From assembly GCA_947474645.1 (NCBI GenBank), contig CANJJD010000012.1, forward strand, positions 1-64,000: a stretch of DNA of 64,000 bases, written 5' to 3'. Numbering within the stretch: position 1 is the first letter of the stretch; every line of letters starts with the position of its first letter. This document shows positions 18,727 through 26,337 of the stretch, in pieces. Under the pieces are notes generated by a model. It had not been told where the DNA came from. It did not search any database and saw only the letters and a program-made list of their open reading frames with translations. Both the position numbers and the translations under genes were made by a program. This stretch comes from Alphaproteobacteria bacterium. GTDB lineage: Bacteria; Pseudomonadota; Alphaproteobacteria; Micropepsales; Micropepsaceae.

Positions 18727-20453
18727 TCGGCGGCGCGCCGCGCCAGGCGCAGCCTTTCGGTCCCCGCCACGTCCAGCGCGCCATCGTCGCTGATCGACAC
18801 GCCATAATCGCGAGCGGCGCTCTCACGCGAAACCTTTTCGTCCAGCACGTCCTGCCACACCAGTTCGGGGGCGCGGGCATAGGCATCGCCCCAGCCCCCG
18901 CCGCCGGCCAGCTCGGCGCGATAGGTTTCGCCGCGCAGAAACGTGCGCATAAACTTGCCCGGCAGGGCGCTGCGCTTGCCGTCCAGGTTTTTCAGCACAT
19001 TGCCGGCATGGGCGCCGGGATTGCCGCCCTTCAGGCCATAGGGCCGGAATTTCTGGCGATCGCTGCGAACCTGCAACACCGCCTCGTCCACATGGGTCAG
19101 GTGGTATTCGCGCACCATGCCCAACCCGCCGCGATACTTGCCGGCGCCGCAGCTATCCTGGCGGAAGCCATATTCCTCGATGCGGATGGGCTGTTCGCGC
19201 TCCACGATTTCCACCGGGGTATTGGAATAATTCACCGCCAGCGACGACAAGGCATCAATCGCATCCTTGTTGGGCCGCCCGCCCCAGGTGCCGAACAGGA
19301 ATTCCAGCAGCACGAAGGGCCGTCCCTCTTTGCGATAGCCGGCGATGGTGACGCCGAAATCGCCCTGCGCGCCGCAGGCGAAGACTTTATCGGGCAGCAT
19401 GCGGGCCAGTGCACCCCACACCGCTTCGGTCACCCGCATGGAAGTGAGACCGCGCGCCGCCACCGGCGCCGGCGAGGTCGGGTTGACGATGGAACCGGAC
19501 ACCGCGATCACCTTGATCGGGCGCATGAAGCCGGAATTGGTGGGCAGCGCCGGATCCATTATCGAGCGCAAGCAGGCATAGACACTGGACTGAGTCATGG
19601 CGATGGGCAGGTTGATCGAGCCCTTCACCTGAGGCGAGGTGCCGGTGAAGTCCACCGTGATATCGCTGCCCTTCTTGATCACCTTGGCGAAGATGCGGAT
19701 GGCGTCTTCGCTGAAGCCGTCATCGTCCAGGAAATCCTCGAACTCCCAGGTACCGTCCGGGAAGGCGGCCAGCTCGGCACGGGTCAGGGCTTCGGAATAA
19801 TCCAGCAGGCTCGCCATGTCGGCGACGATGGCATCGGTGCCATGCTTGCCCGCCAGCGTCATCAGGGCGCGCTCGCCCCTGGTGCAGGCGGCGATGGTCG
19901 CCTGCACGTCGCCGATCACGGTTTCGGGCACGCGCACATTCAGCCGCAGGATGTCGAAGAATACCGGGTCCGGCTTGCCCTGGGCGATGACACGCAAGGG
20001 CGGGATGCGCAGGCCTTCCTGGAAGATCTCGGTATTGTCGCAGGCATTGCCGCCGGCGACGCGGCCGCCGATATCGGTCTGGTGACCGATGGCGGCGGCA
20101 TAGGCCAGCAAGCGCCCCTCAAAGAAGATCGGCTTGAAGACAAAGATGTCCGGCAGGTGCAGGCCATTGCCCAGATAGGGATCGTTGAGGGCAAAGACGT
20201 CGCCGGGATGAATGTCGCCGGCGAATTTCTCCAGCACCGTGCTCAGGGTGGGCGGGAAGGAGCCCATATGCACCGGCAGGCACAAGCCTTGCGCGATCAG
20301 GTTTCCTTGCGGGTCGAGCAGGCCGGTGGAAAAATCCATCGCTTCCTTGATGACCGAGGAGCGGGCGGTGCGAATGACAGTGGCCGCCATTTCGTCAGCA
20401 ATGGCCGCGAAGGCGTTCTTCATCAGTTCAAGACGGATCGCATCTTTCGCCAT
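18723..20453 (-). CDS. hyuB: Hydantoinase B/oxoprolinase family protein
   Basis: A 576-residue member of the HyuB family (N-methylhydantoinase beta/acetone carboxylase alpha relatives). Visible signatures are the N-terminal AIADEMAATVIRTARSSVIKE, the DFSTGLLDPQGN segment, FALNDPYLGNG and the C-terminal EYGFRQDSCGAGKYRGGLG. Together with HyuA it forms an ATP-dependent enzyme acting on cyclic amides such as hydantoins or 5-oxoproline, although related proteins are carboxylases. The gene starts 3 bases after the stop of hyuA and overlaps the DSD1-family gene downstream, so the three genes form one operon. No hydantoin permease or racemase is present in the window. Confidence 0.92.
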   Translation of the reverse strand: MAKDAIRLELMKNAFAAIADEMAATVIRTARSSVIKEAMDFSTGLLDPQGNLIAQGLCLPVHMGSFPPTLSTVLEKFAGDIHPGDVFALNDPYLGNGLHLPDIFVFKPIFFEGRLLAYAAAIGHQTDIGGRVAGGNACDNTEIFQEGLRIPPLRVIAQGKPDPVFFDILRLNVRVPETVIGDVQATIAACTRGERALMTLAGKHGTDAIVADMASLLDYSEALTRAELAAFPDGTWEFEDFLDDDGFSEDAIRIFAKVIKKGSDITVDFTGTSPQVKGSINLPIAMTQSSVYACLRSIMDPALPTNSGFMRPIKVIAVSGSIVNPTSPAPVAARGLTSMRVTEAVWGALARMLPDKVFACGAQGDFGVTIAGYRKEGRPFVLLEFLFGTWGGRPNKDAIDALSSLAVNYSNTPVEIVEREQPIRIEEYGFRQDSCGAGKYRGGLGMVREYHLTHVDEAVLQVRSDRQKFRPYGLKGGNPGAHAGNVLKNLDGKRSALPGKFMRTFLRGETYRAELAGGGGWGDAYARAPELVWQDVLDEKVSRESAARDYGVSISDDGALDVAGTERLRLARRAAE

Positions 20454-20456
20454 GGC

Positions 20457-22553
20457 TCAGCCCTTCCCCAGGCGAATGCGCACGGTGCCGGTGGCGGCAT
20501 GAACCTGGGCGCCCGGCGGCACGATGATGGTGGTGTCATACTCCTCCACGATCAGCGGGCCTTTTTGCGGCGTCTGCGTCAGGTCAGAGCGGCGGATCAC
20601 CCTGGTGGTGACCCAGCCGGACTCGGGGCCGAAATAGACCGGCCGTTCCACTGACGCGGCGGCCGCGCCTCGCCGCAGTTCCGCCGGCGCCGGCAGATGC
20701 TCCTGGCGCTCCAGGCTGCGAGCCCGCAGGCGCAAGTTGACGATCTGCACCCGCTCGGTGCGGTTGCAATAGCCATAGGTGCGTTCGTGTTCGACATGGA
20801 ACTGCGCCGCGGCGGAAGCCAGGGCGGCGGAAGTCAGCACGGAGTCCTTGACCGGGATGGCCAGTTCCGAACTCTGGCCGGCATAGCGCAGGTCGAGGGT
20901 GAATTGCAGTTCGCGGCGATCCAGCGCCACGCCCTCGCCCGCCATCAGCACGGCGGCGTCTTCGAACAGTTTTTCGGCGCGGGTGTTGAGGGCGGCGCAA
21001 TCGGCCTTGTCGATGTCATACCAGCACACCGCCACCAGCCTGTGCTGGATGCGCGCGAACAACAGGCCCAGCGCGCTGAACACACCCGAGGCGGGCGGAA
21101 TGATGATTTCGGAAATCCCGGCATGGGCGGCCAAAGTGGCGCCATGCACCGCCCCATTGCCGCCGAACGCCACCATGGAGAAATCGCCGGGGCTGCGTCC
21201 GATCTCGCTGGACACCGCCTGGATGGCGCGGGTCATCGCGGCATCGGCCACGGCGTGAACGCCCCAGGCTGCTTCATGCAGTTCAAGTCCCAAGGGTCCC
21301 GCGACATGTTCCTGGATCGCCTTCCTGGCCGCCTCCAGGCTGATCGGCATGTCGCCGTCCAGCAAGTGCAACGGGTTGAGAAAGCCCAGCACCACATTGG
21401 CGTCGGTGACGGTGGGGCGCGTACCGCCCAGCCCGTAACAGGCCGGGCCCGGCGCCGCGCCGGCGCTGTCGGGGCCGACGCGCAGCGCGCCGCCCTTGTC
21501 GATCCAGGCAAGACTGCCGCCGCCCGCGCCGATTTCAGCGAGGTCGATGGTGGGCGAACGCACCAGGTAACCGCCGCCGCCGAGCAGCCGCTGGCCGGCA
21601 TTGATCCCGGCGCCCACTTCCATCTCGTCGGTCAGGCGCGGCTCGCCGCCCTCGATCAGACAGGCCTTGGCGGTGGTGCCGCCCATGTCAAAGGCGATGA
21701 TGTTGGCCTCGCCCAGGAATTCGCCCAGCGCCGCCGCCCCGATGGCGCCTGCCGCGGGGCCCGATTCCACGCAGCGGGCGGGAAAGGCGCGGGCGATGTC
21801 GGCCTTGGCGATGCCGCCGGAGGATTGCATCACCATCAGCGGGGCGCGGATGCCGATGCCGGCAATGCCCTCCTCTACCGATGCCAGATAGGTTTCCACC
21901 ACCGGCTTGACGAAGGCGTTCACCACCGTGGTGCTGGTGCGTTCATATTCGCGGATTTCCGGCATCACCTGGTGGGAAGCGGAAATGGACAGGCCCGGGG
22001 CATGCTGGCGCACCAGCGCCATGACGGCGCGCTCATGGGCGGGATTGATATAGGAGTGCAGCAGGCAGATCGCCACCGAGTCCACATCCTGCTCGCGCAT
22101 CTTCTCCAGCGCCGCGATCACCGAGGCCGGATTGAGCGGCGTCACCACCGCGCCATCGGCATCCATGCGCTCCTCGATCTCGAAGCGCAGGCGGCGCGGC
22201 ACCAGGGGCCGGGGCTTGTCCCAGTCCATGTTGTAGAGCTGGGGCATGCGCAGCCGGGCGATTTCCAGCACGTCGCGGAAACCCGCAGTGGTCAGCAGCG
22301 CCACCTTGGCGCCCTTGCCGGTCAACAGCGCATTGGTCGCCACGGTAAAGGCATGGACCAGGCTGCCCACGCCCTGGGGGTCGATCGCGCCGTCCTCGAA
22401 CAGGCGGGCCAGCCCGTCGGCGATGGCGCGGGCATAATTGTCCGGCGTGGATAACAGCTTCAGGGTGCGGGCCGAACCGTCCAGATTGGACACGACCAAA
22501 TCCGTGAATGTGCCGCCCACATCGATTGCGATTCGATGGGCTCCGATGGTCAT
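20457..22553 (-). CDS. hyuA: Hydantoinase A/oxoprolinase family protein
   Basis: A 698-residue ATP-binding subunit of the HyuA family. The actin-like ATPase motifs are present: AIDVGGTFTDLVV (residues 9-21), VATNALLTGKGAKVALLTT, and the second phosphate motif IIAFDMGGTTAKACLI near residue 285. It acts with HyuB in ATP-coupled opening of a cyclic amide; N-methylhydantoinase and 5-oxoprolinase are the known types and cannot be told apart here. It is the first gene of a three-gene operon (hyuA, hyuB, DSD1-like enzyme). The 222-base divergent gap to the DUF1080 gene (22554-22775) includes an A/T-rich run around 22640-22680 suited to a promoter. Confidence 0.92.
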   Translation of the reverse strand: MTIGAHRIAIDVGGTFTDLVVSNLDGSARTLKLLSTPDNYARAIADGLARLFEDGAIDPQGVGSLVHAFTVATNALLTGKGAKVALLTTAGFRDVLEIARLRMPQLYNMDWDKPRPLVPRRLRFEIEERMDADGAVVTPLNPASVIAALEKMREQDVDSVAICLLHSYINPAHERAVMALVRQHAPGLSISASHQVMPEIREYERTSTTVVNAFVKPVVETYLASVEEGIAGIGIRAPLMVMQSSGGIAKADIARAFPARCVESGPAAGAIGAAALGEFLGEANIIAFDMGGTTAKACLIEGGEPRLTDEMEVGAGINAGQRLLGGGGYLVRSPTIDLAEIGAGGGSLAWIDKGGALRVGPDSAGAAPGPACYGLGGTRPTVTDANVVLGFLNPLHLLDGDMPISLEAARKAIQEHVAGPLGLELHEAAWGVHAVADAAMTRAIQAVSSEIGRSPGDFSMVAFGGNGAVHGATLAAHAGISEIIIPPASGVFSALGLLFARIQHRLVAVCWYDIDKADCAALNTRAEKLFEDAAVLMAGEGVALDRRELQFTLDLRYAGQSSELAIPVKDSVLTSAALASAAAQFHVEHERTYGYCNRTERVQIVNLRLRARSLERQEHLPAPAELRRGAAAASVERPVYFGPESGWVTTRVIRRSDLTQTPQKGPLIVEEYDTTIIVPPGAQVHAATGTVRIRLGKG

Positions 22554-22775
22554 GTGACTGGCTGATCCCCTGTTTGGCGGCGAGTGTGTCGGACAAGGCG
22601 CGGAGGGTCAAACCGGGACCATCCGTACACGACTGAAATTCGTTCAATATTATCCATTTAGATCAATATATTACAAGACACTCCGCAGGCGGGATCAAAG
22701 GACGCAGCGGCATCGTTGCGCCCTTCATGCGCGCGGCAAATCCGGGTTACCCTTTCGCCGTTCGGGGAGAAAATA

Positions 22776-23660
22776 ATGAAAAGAACTTCGCGTCTTGCCT
22801 TGGGTGTTTTGACGGCTTGTGGGCTGGTCGTGCCCGCCATCAGCCAGACAGATGCGGTGGACCAGGCCGAGCTCCAGCAGATCATCGCCCAGCATCCGGA
22901 ATGGGCCAAATGGCTGGCCGATCCGGCCCTGGCCAAGTTGACCCTGGCCGGGCCGAAGATGCCCAATTCGCAATGGCGCGCCGACGATATCCGCCGCCCC
23001 CAGCCGCCGCGGGTGGAAACCGGCACGGCTTGCAGCGCCGCGCTCCCGGGCGACGCCGATGTGCTGTTCGACGGCAAGGACCTGTCCAAATGGACCAGCG
23101 ATCACCTCGAGGAATGGACCCTGAAGGACGGCGTGGTGACCACCGGGGCACGGGTCTATAATTTCCTCAAGACCAAGCAGTCCTATGGCGACGCGCAGAT
23201 TCATGTCGAATTCCGCGAACCGGCCCAGCCCAATCCCCCGCTCAATCCGCAGTATCGCGGCAACAGCGGCGTATTTCCCATGGGCCTGTACGAAGTGCAG
23301 ATCCTGGACAACACCAACAACCAGACCTATCCCGACGGCATGGTGGGCGCGATCTATTCCCAGAGCCCGCCGCTGGTGAATGCCGGCCGGCCGCCCGGCG
23401 TGTGGCAATGCTATGACATCATGTTCCGCGCGCCCCGCTTTTCCGGCGCCACTGTGACGTCGCCCGCGCGCATGACGGTGATGCTGAACGGCGTGCTGGT
23501 GCAGGACAACACCGCCCTGATCGGCACCACGGTGCATGGCAAGGTGGGGGTCTATACGCCCCATGCGGCAGAACTGCCGCTGACCTTGCAGGACCATGGC
23601 AATCCCGACAGCCATGTGTCGTTCCGCAATGTCTGGATACGGCGTCTCAGCCAGCCTTGA
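22776..23660 (+). CDS. Exported DUF1080 (3-keto-disaccharide hydrolase-type) protein
   Basis: A 294-residue protein with a signal peptide (residues 1-25) and a DUF1080 concanavalin-like fold. Family signatures include LFDGKDLSKWTS, GDAQIHVEFREP, YRGNSGVFPMGLYEVQILD and TVMLNGVLVQDN. Some DUF1080 proteins are 3-keto-glucoside hydrolases working with sugar 3-dehydrogenases. This fits the convergent neighbour pair at 23647-26045, a GMC oxidoreductase with subunit III, which is how 3-keto sugars are made in some bacteria. The start was placed at 22776 because it gives the signal peptide and has GGGGAGA upstream. Its 3-prime end overlaps the convergent gene by 14 bases. Confidence 0.88.
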   Translation: MKRTSRLALGVLTACGLVVPAISQTDAVDQAELQQIIAQHPEWAKWLADPALAKLTLAGPKMPNSQWRADDIRRPQPPRVETGTACSAALPGDADVLFDGKDLSKWTSDHLEEWTLKDGVVTTGARVYNFLKTKQSYGDAQIHVEFREPAQPNPPLNPQYRGNSGVFPMGLYEVQILDNTNNQTYPDGMVGAIYSQSPPLVNAGRPPGVWQCYDIMFRAPRFSGATVTSPARMTVMLNGVLVQDNTALIGTTVHGKVGVYTPHAAELPLTLQDHGNPDSHVSFRNVWIRRLSQP

Positions 23661-24363
23661 CCGGCTTCAGCCCCAGCTTGGTGAGCGCGGCGTTGAGATG
23701 CGCCATCGCTTCCGGCGTGGGGCCCGGATAGTCGCCCGGTATGGGATTGTTGCCCTTGTAGCCGATGTCGGCCATGCCTTCGGGCTGGGAATAGAAGCCC
23801 CCCAGCATCAGGGCGCGCAACCGCACGAAGAACTGTGCCGGACGCGCATAATCGGGCTGCACCTTCTTGCGGAAAGCCACCAGGTCGAAGATTTCGCGCC
23901 GCTGCGCGTCATCGGCCTGGGCAAAGCTCTTGCCGAAGCGCTGGTTGCTCTCGGCATCCAGCCAGGCCAGGCCCGACAGGATCAGCCGCCGGTCCGCCTG
24001 TTGCAGCGGATAGGGCGCGCTGACCCACTCATCTATAAAGGCGTCCAGATGCAGCGCCGAACCGGACGGCGAATGCGCATCAGCCGGCAGCATCATGTCG
24101 GCGGCGATACGCAAGGTCCCGCGCTGCTGCTCATCCAAAGTCAGCGGCCAGGGAATGACCGGCTTGTTGAGATTGGGATCATAGCCATAGCCGGGCGCGG
24201 TAACCGGCGCCGGCGTCAGGTCCTGCCACAGCGAAACCGGCGTCGCAGGCACAGGTGCCGGCGTGGGCGGCGGTTCGGGCGCGGCGCATCCTTCCAGCGC
24301 CAGCGCGGTGGTGGAAGCGGCGGCAAACCAGGCCAGGGTCACGCGGCGGGAAACTTCGCTCAT
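23647..24363 (-). CDS. Gluconate 2-dehydrogenase subunit 3 family lipoprotein
   Basis: A 238-residue exported small subunit of the gluconate 2-dehydrogenase subunit III family. The N-terminus contains SRRVTLAWFAAA and a lipobox-like LEGC near residue 27, so it looks both twin-arginine-like and lipidated. The mature part has the helical subunit III pattern (LRIAADMMLPADAHSPSG, YSQPEGMADIGYKGN). In known sugar dehydrogenases this subunit carries the catalytic flavoprotein across the membrane through Tat. It overlaps the GMC gene upstream by ATGA (24360-24363), indicating co-expression. No cytochrome c subunit gene is adjacent. Confidence 0.85.
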   Translation of the reverse strand: MSEVSRRVTLAWFAAASTTALALEGCAAPEPPPTPAPVPATPVSLWQDLTPAPVTAPGYGYDPNLNKPVIPWPLTLDEQQRGTLRIAADMMLPADAHSPSGSALHLDAFIDEWVSAPYPLQQADRRLILSGLAWLDAESNQRFGKSFAQADDAQRREIFDLVAFRKKVQPDYARPAQFFVRLRALMLGGFYSQPEGMADIGYKGNNPIPGDYPGPTPEAMAHLNAALTKLGLKPVKAG

Positions 24364-26045
24364 ACCTCGCCCCTTTTCATCCGCTGCGCCAGGTGCGCCA
24401 TGCTGCGCATCGCCAGCGCCAGGATTGTCAGGGTCGGGTTCTTGTGGGCGTTGGAGGTGAACACGCTGCCGTCCGCGATCACCAGGTTGCCGATGTCCCA
24501 GGTCTTGCCGAAACTGTCGGTCACCGAATTGCTGGCCTTGTCCCCCATGCGGGTGGTGCCCAGCTCATGAATGATGAAGCCGCCATCGGCGATGGCCTTT
24601 TCCGGCGGCAGGTCGGGGGTGGTGACGGTGCCGCCCAGGCGTTGGATCATTTCCTTGGCCGTCTTGATGCCATGGGCGATCTGGCGGATCTCGTGCTGCG
24701 ACCATTTCCAGTGGAAGCGCAGCACCGCCATGCCGTACTTGTCCTTTACCGCCGGGTCCAGTTCGCAATAGGAGTCCTTGTTGGGGATCATCTCGCCGCG
24801 CACAGTGTAGGAAAGCTGGGCGCCGTAATAGCGCCGGGCGTCTTCCTTGAGCGACAGGCCGTAGCCGTCTTCCATCCCACCCAAGGCAAGCCCCGCACCC
24901 GGCATGCCGAAGCGCCCGCCGATCTCGTAGTGATAGCCGCGCGGGAAATCCAGCTTGCCCGCCGCCTGTTCCTTGTAGAGCCAGAACGGGATGTAGAGAT
25001 GGGCCACATCCATGCCGTCTTCATTGTAGCGCGGTCGTCCTTCCAGCGCGGGAATATGGCCGGCGACATTGGTGCCGGTGGTGTCCAGCAGGTTCTTGCC
25101 CACTTCGCCGCTGGAATTGGCCAGCCCGCCATCCTTGGAATTGAGCAGGATCTTGGCGGTGTCACAGGCGCTGGCCGCCAGCACCACCACGCGGGCCTTC
25201 ACAAAATGCGAAACGCCGTCCTTGTCGAAGTACTCCACCCCCCTCGCCTTGCCGCGCGCATCGGTCAGCACCCGGCTGACGGTGGCATTGGTGGTGATGC
25301 GCAGCTTTCCCGTCCCCATCGCCATGGGCAGCAGCGAAGTGGTGGTCTGGAACGCCGCCCCGATGCCGCAGCCGCGGCCGCAAGGCGAGGCATTGAAACA
25401 GGCTTCGCGCGGCGCATGGGGATGATCGATGGGGCGCGACAGCACGGCATAGCGCGACGGCACGCACGGAATCCCCAGGTCATTGGCCGCCGCCTGGATC
25501 ATCAATTCGGTGGCACGCGGCTTGGGCGACGGCATCAGCACGCCACGGGATGAATCGGGATGGTTCTCCAGCCCGACATTGGTGCCGATCACGCCGATCA
25601 GCTTTTCGGTGCGGTCATACCAGGGCGCGATGTCGGCATAGGAGATGGGCCAGTCCATCCCCAGCCCGTCACGGCTGAAAGGCTTGAAATCATAGGGCCC
25701 GAAGCGCGGCGAATGGCGGCCCCAGTGATTGGTGCGCCCGCCCAGCATGCGCGAGCGCCACCAGCGGAAGGTCGAACCCGGCGCGCTGGTATAAGGCTCG
25801 CCCGGCACGCTCCAGCCGCCGTTCACCGTGGCGTCGTAATAGCCAAAATCCTTTTCCGGGGTGGGCGCGGCGCGCAGCGGCGCCTCATGGGGCCATTTCA
25901 GCATGGCGCTGTCGGACATGGGGTCGTAGTCGCGCCCCGCTTCCAGCACCAATGTCTTGATGCCGGCGCGGGTCAGGGCATAAGCGGCCATGCCGCCGCC
26001 GGCACCCGATCCCACGATCACAACGTCCGGCTCAAACTCGGCCAT
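24360..26045 (-). CDS. GMC oxidoreductase (sugar/alcohol dehydrogenase flavoprotein)
   Basis: A 561-residue FAD-dependent glucose-methanol-choline oxidoreductase. The dinucleotide motif VIVGSGAGGGMAAYALTRAG lies at residues 9-28, with the second family signature ACDTAKILLNS near 295 and the C-terminal FAD/active-site segment HELGTTRMGDKASNSV near 497, followed by TSNAHKNPTLTILALA. The closest described relatives are membrane-associated gluconate, sorbitol or glucoside 3-dehydrogenases. It lacks its own signal peptide and is translationally coupled to the subunit III gene downstream, which carries the export signal. Oxidation of a sugar or glycoside in the periplasm is the likely job. Confidence 0.92.
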   Translation of the reverse strand: MAEFEPDVVIVGSGAGGGMAAYALTRAGIKTLVLEAGRDYDPMSDSAMLKWPHEAPLRAAPTPEKDFGYYDATVNGGWSVPGEPYTSAPGSTFRWWRSRMLGGRTNHWGRHSPRFGPYDFKPFSRDGLGMDWPISYADIAPWYDRTEKLIGVIGTNVGLENHPDSSRGVLMPSPKPRATELMIQAAANDLGIPCVPSRYAVLSRPIDHPHAPREACFNASPCGRGCGIGAAFQTTTSLLPMAMGTGKLRITTNATVSRVLTDARGKARGVEYFDKDGVSHFVKARVVVLAASACDTAKILLNSKDGGLANSSGEVGKNLLDTTGTNVAGHIPALEGRPRYNEDGMDVAHLYIPFWLYKEQAAGKLDFPRGYHYEIGGRFGMPGAGLALGGMEDGYGLSLKEDARRYYGAQLSYTVRGEMIPNKDSYCELDPAVKDKYGMAVLRFHWKWSQHEIRQIAHGIKTAKEMIQRLGGTVTTPDLPPEKAIADGGFIIHELGTTRMGDKASNSVTDSFGKTWDIGNLVIADGSVFTSNAHKNPTLTILALAMRSMAHLAQRMKRGEV

Positions 26046-26155
26046 GTGTTACTTCGGTTGGTTGATGCGCCGCGCCCCCATTGCGCGGCAGATTCCATTT
26101 ATAGAGTCGGGCAAAGCTTTGTAAATCCATCCCCATGGTGCGGCGCACCTAAGTC

Positions 26156-26337
26156 GGATGGTTCGTCTTCGCCAAGCTGACGCAGGCGTAATCATCCCCG
26201 CCACAGCTTTGCCACAAGTAACACGCAGCTTCGTGTTCTGGCTTGCTGTCCCTTAGCGGCAAGTTCGCATGCGTGGGATTTCCCCTAACGGATGCGTCAC
26301 TGGACCGCCTGGGCCCTGCTCAGGCGGTCATTTTTTT
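26156..26337 (+). ncRNA. Candidate structured small RNA with intrinsic terminator
   Basis: The 282-base gap between the GMC gene and the transketolase gene carries several stable hairpins on the plus strand. GGATGGTT (26156-26163) pairs with AATCATCC (26190-26197), enclosing a CGTC/GACG stem. ACACG/CGTGT pairs at 26221-26236, CTTGCTG/CGGCAAG at 26242-26263, and a 9-bp GC-rich terminator stem with seven T residues ends the region at 26337. No coding frame with a ribosome binding site is apparent. Flanking genes both run on the minus strand, so the plus-strand terminator needs its own transcript. The 5-prime end is uncertain and I do not recognise the family; a 6S-type or trans-acting RNA are possibilities. 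Confidence 0.4.
26303..26337 (+). terminator. Intrinsic terminator, plus strand
   Basis: Perfect 9-bp stem GACCGCCTG (26303-26311) with CAGGCGGTC (26321-26329), a 9-base loop, then A and seven T residues. On the minus strand no T run follows, so it functions in the plus direction. It overlaps the last codon and stop of the convergent transketolase gene. Confidence 0.8.
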
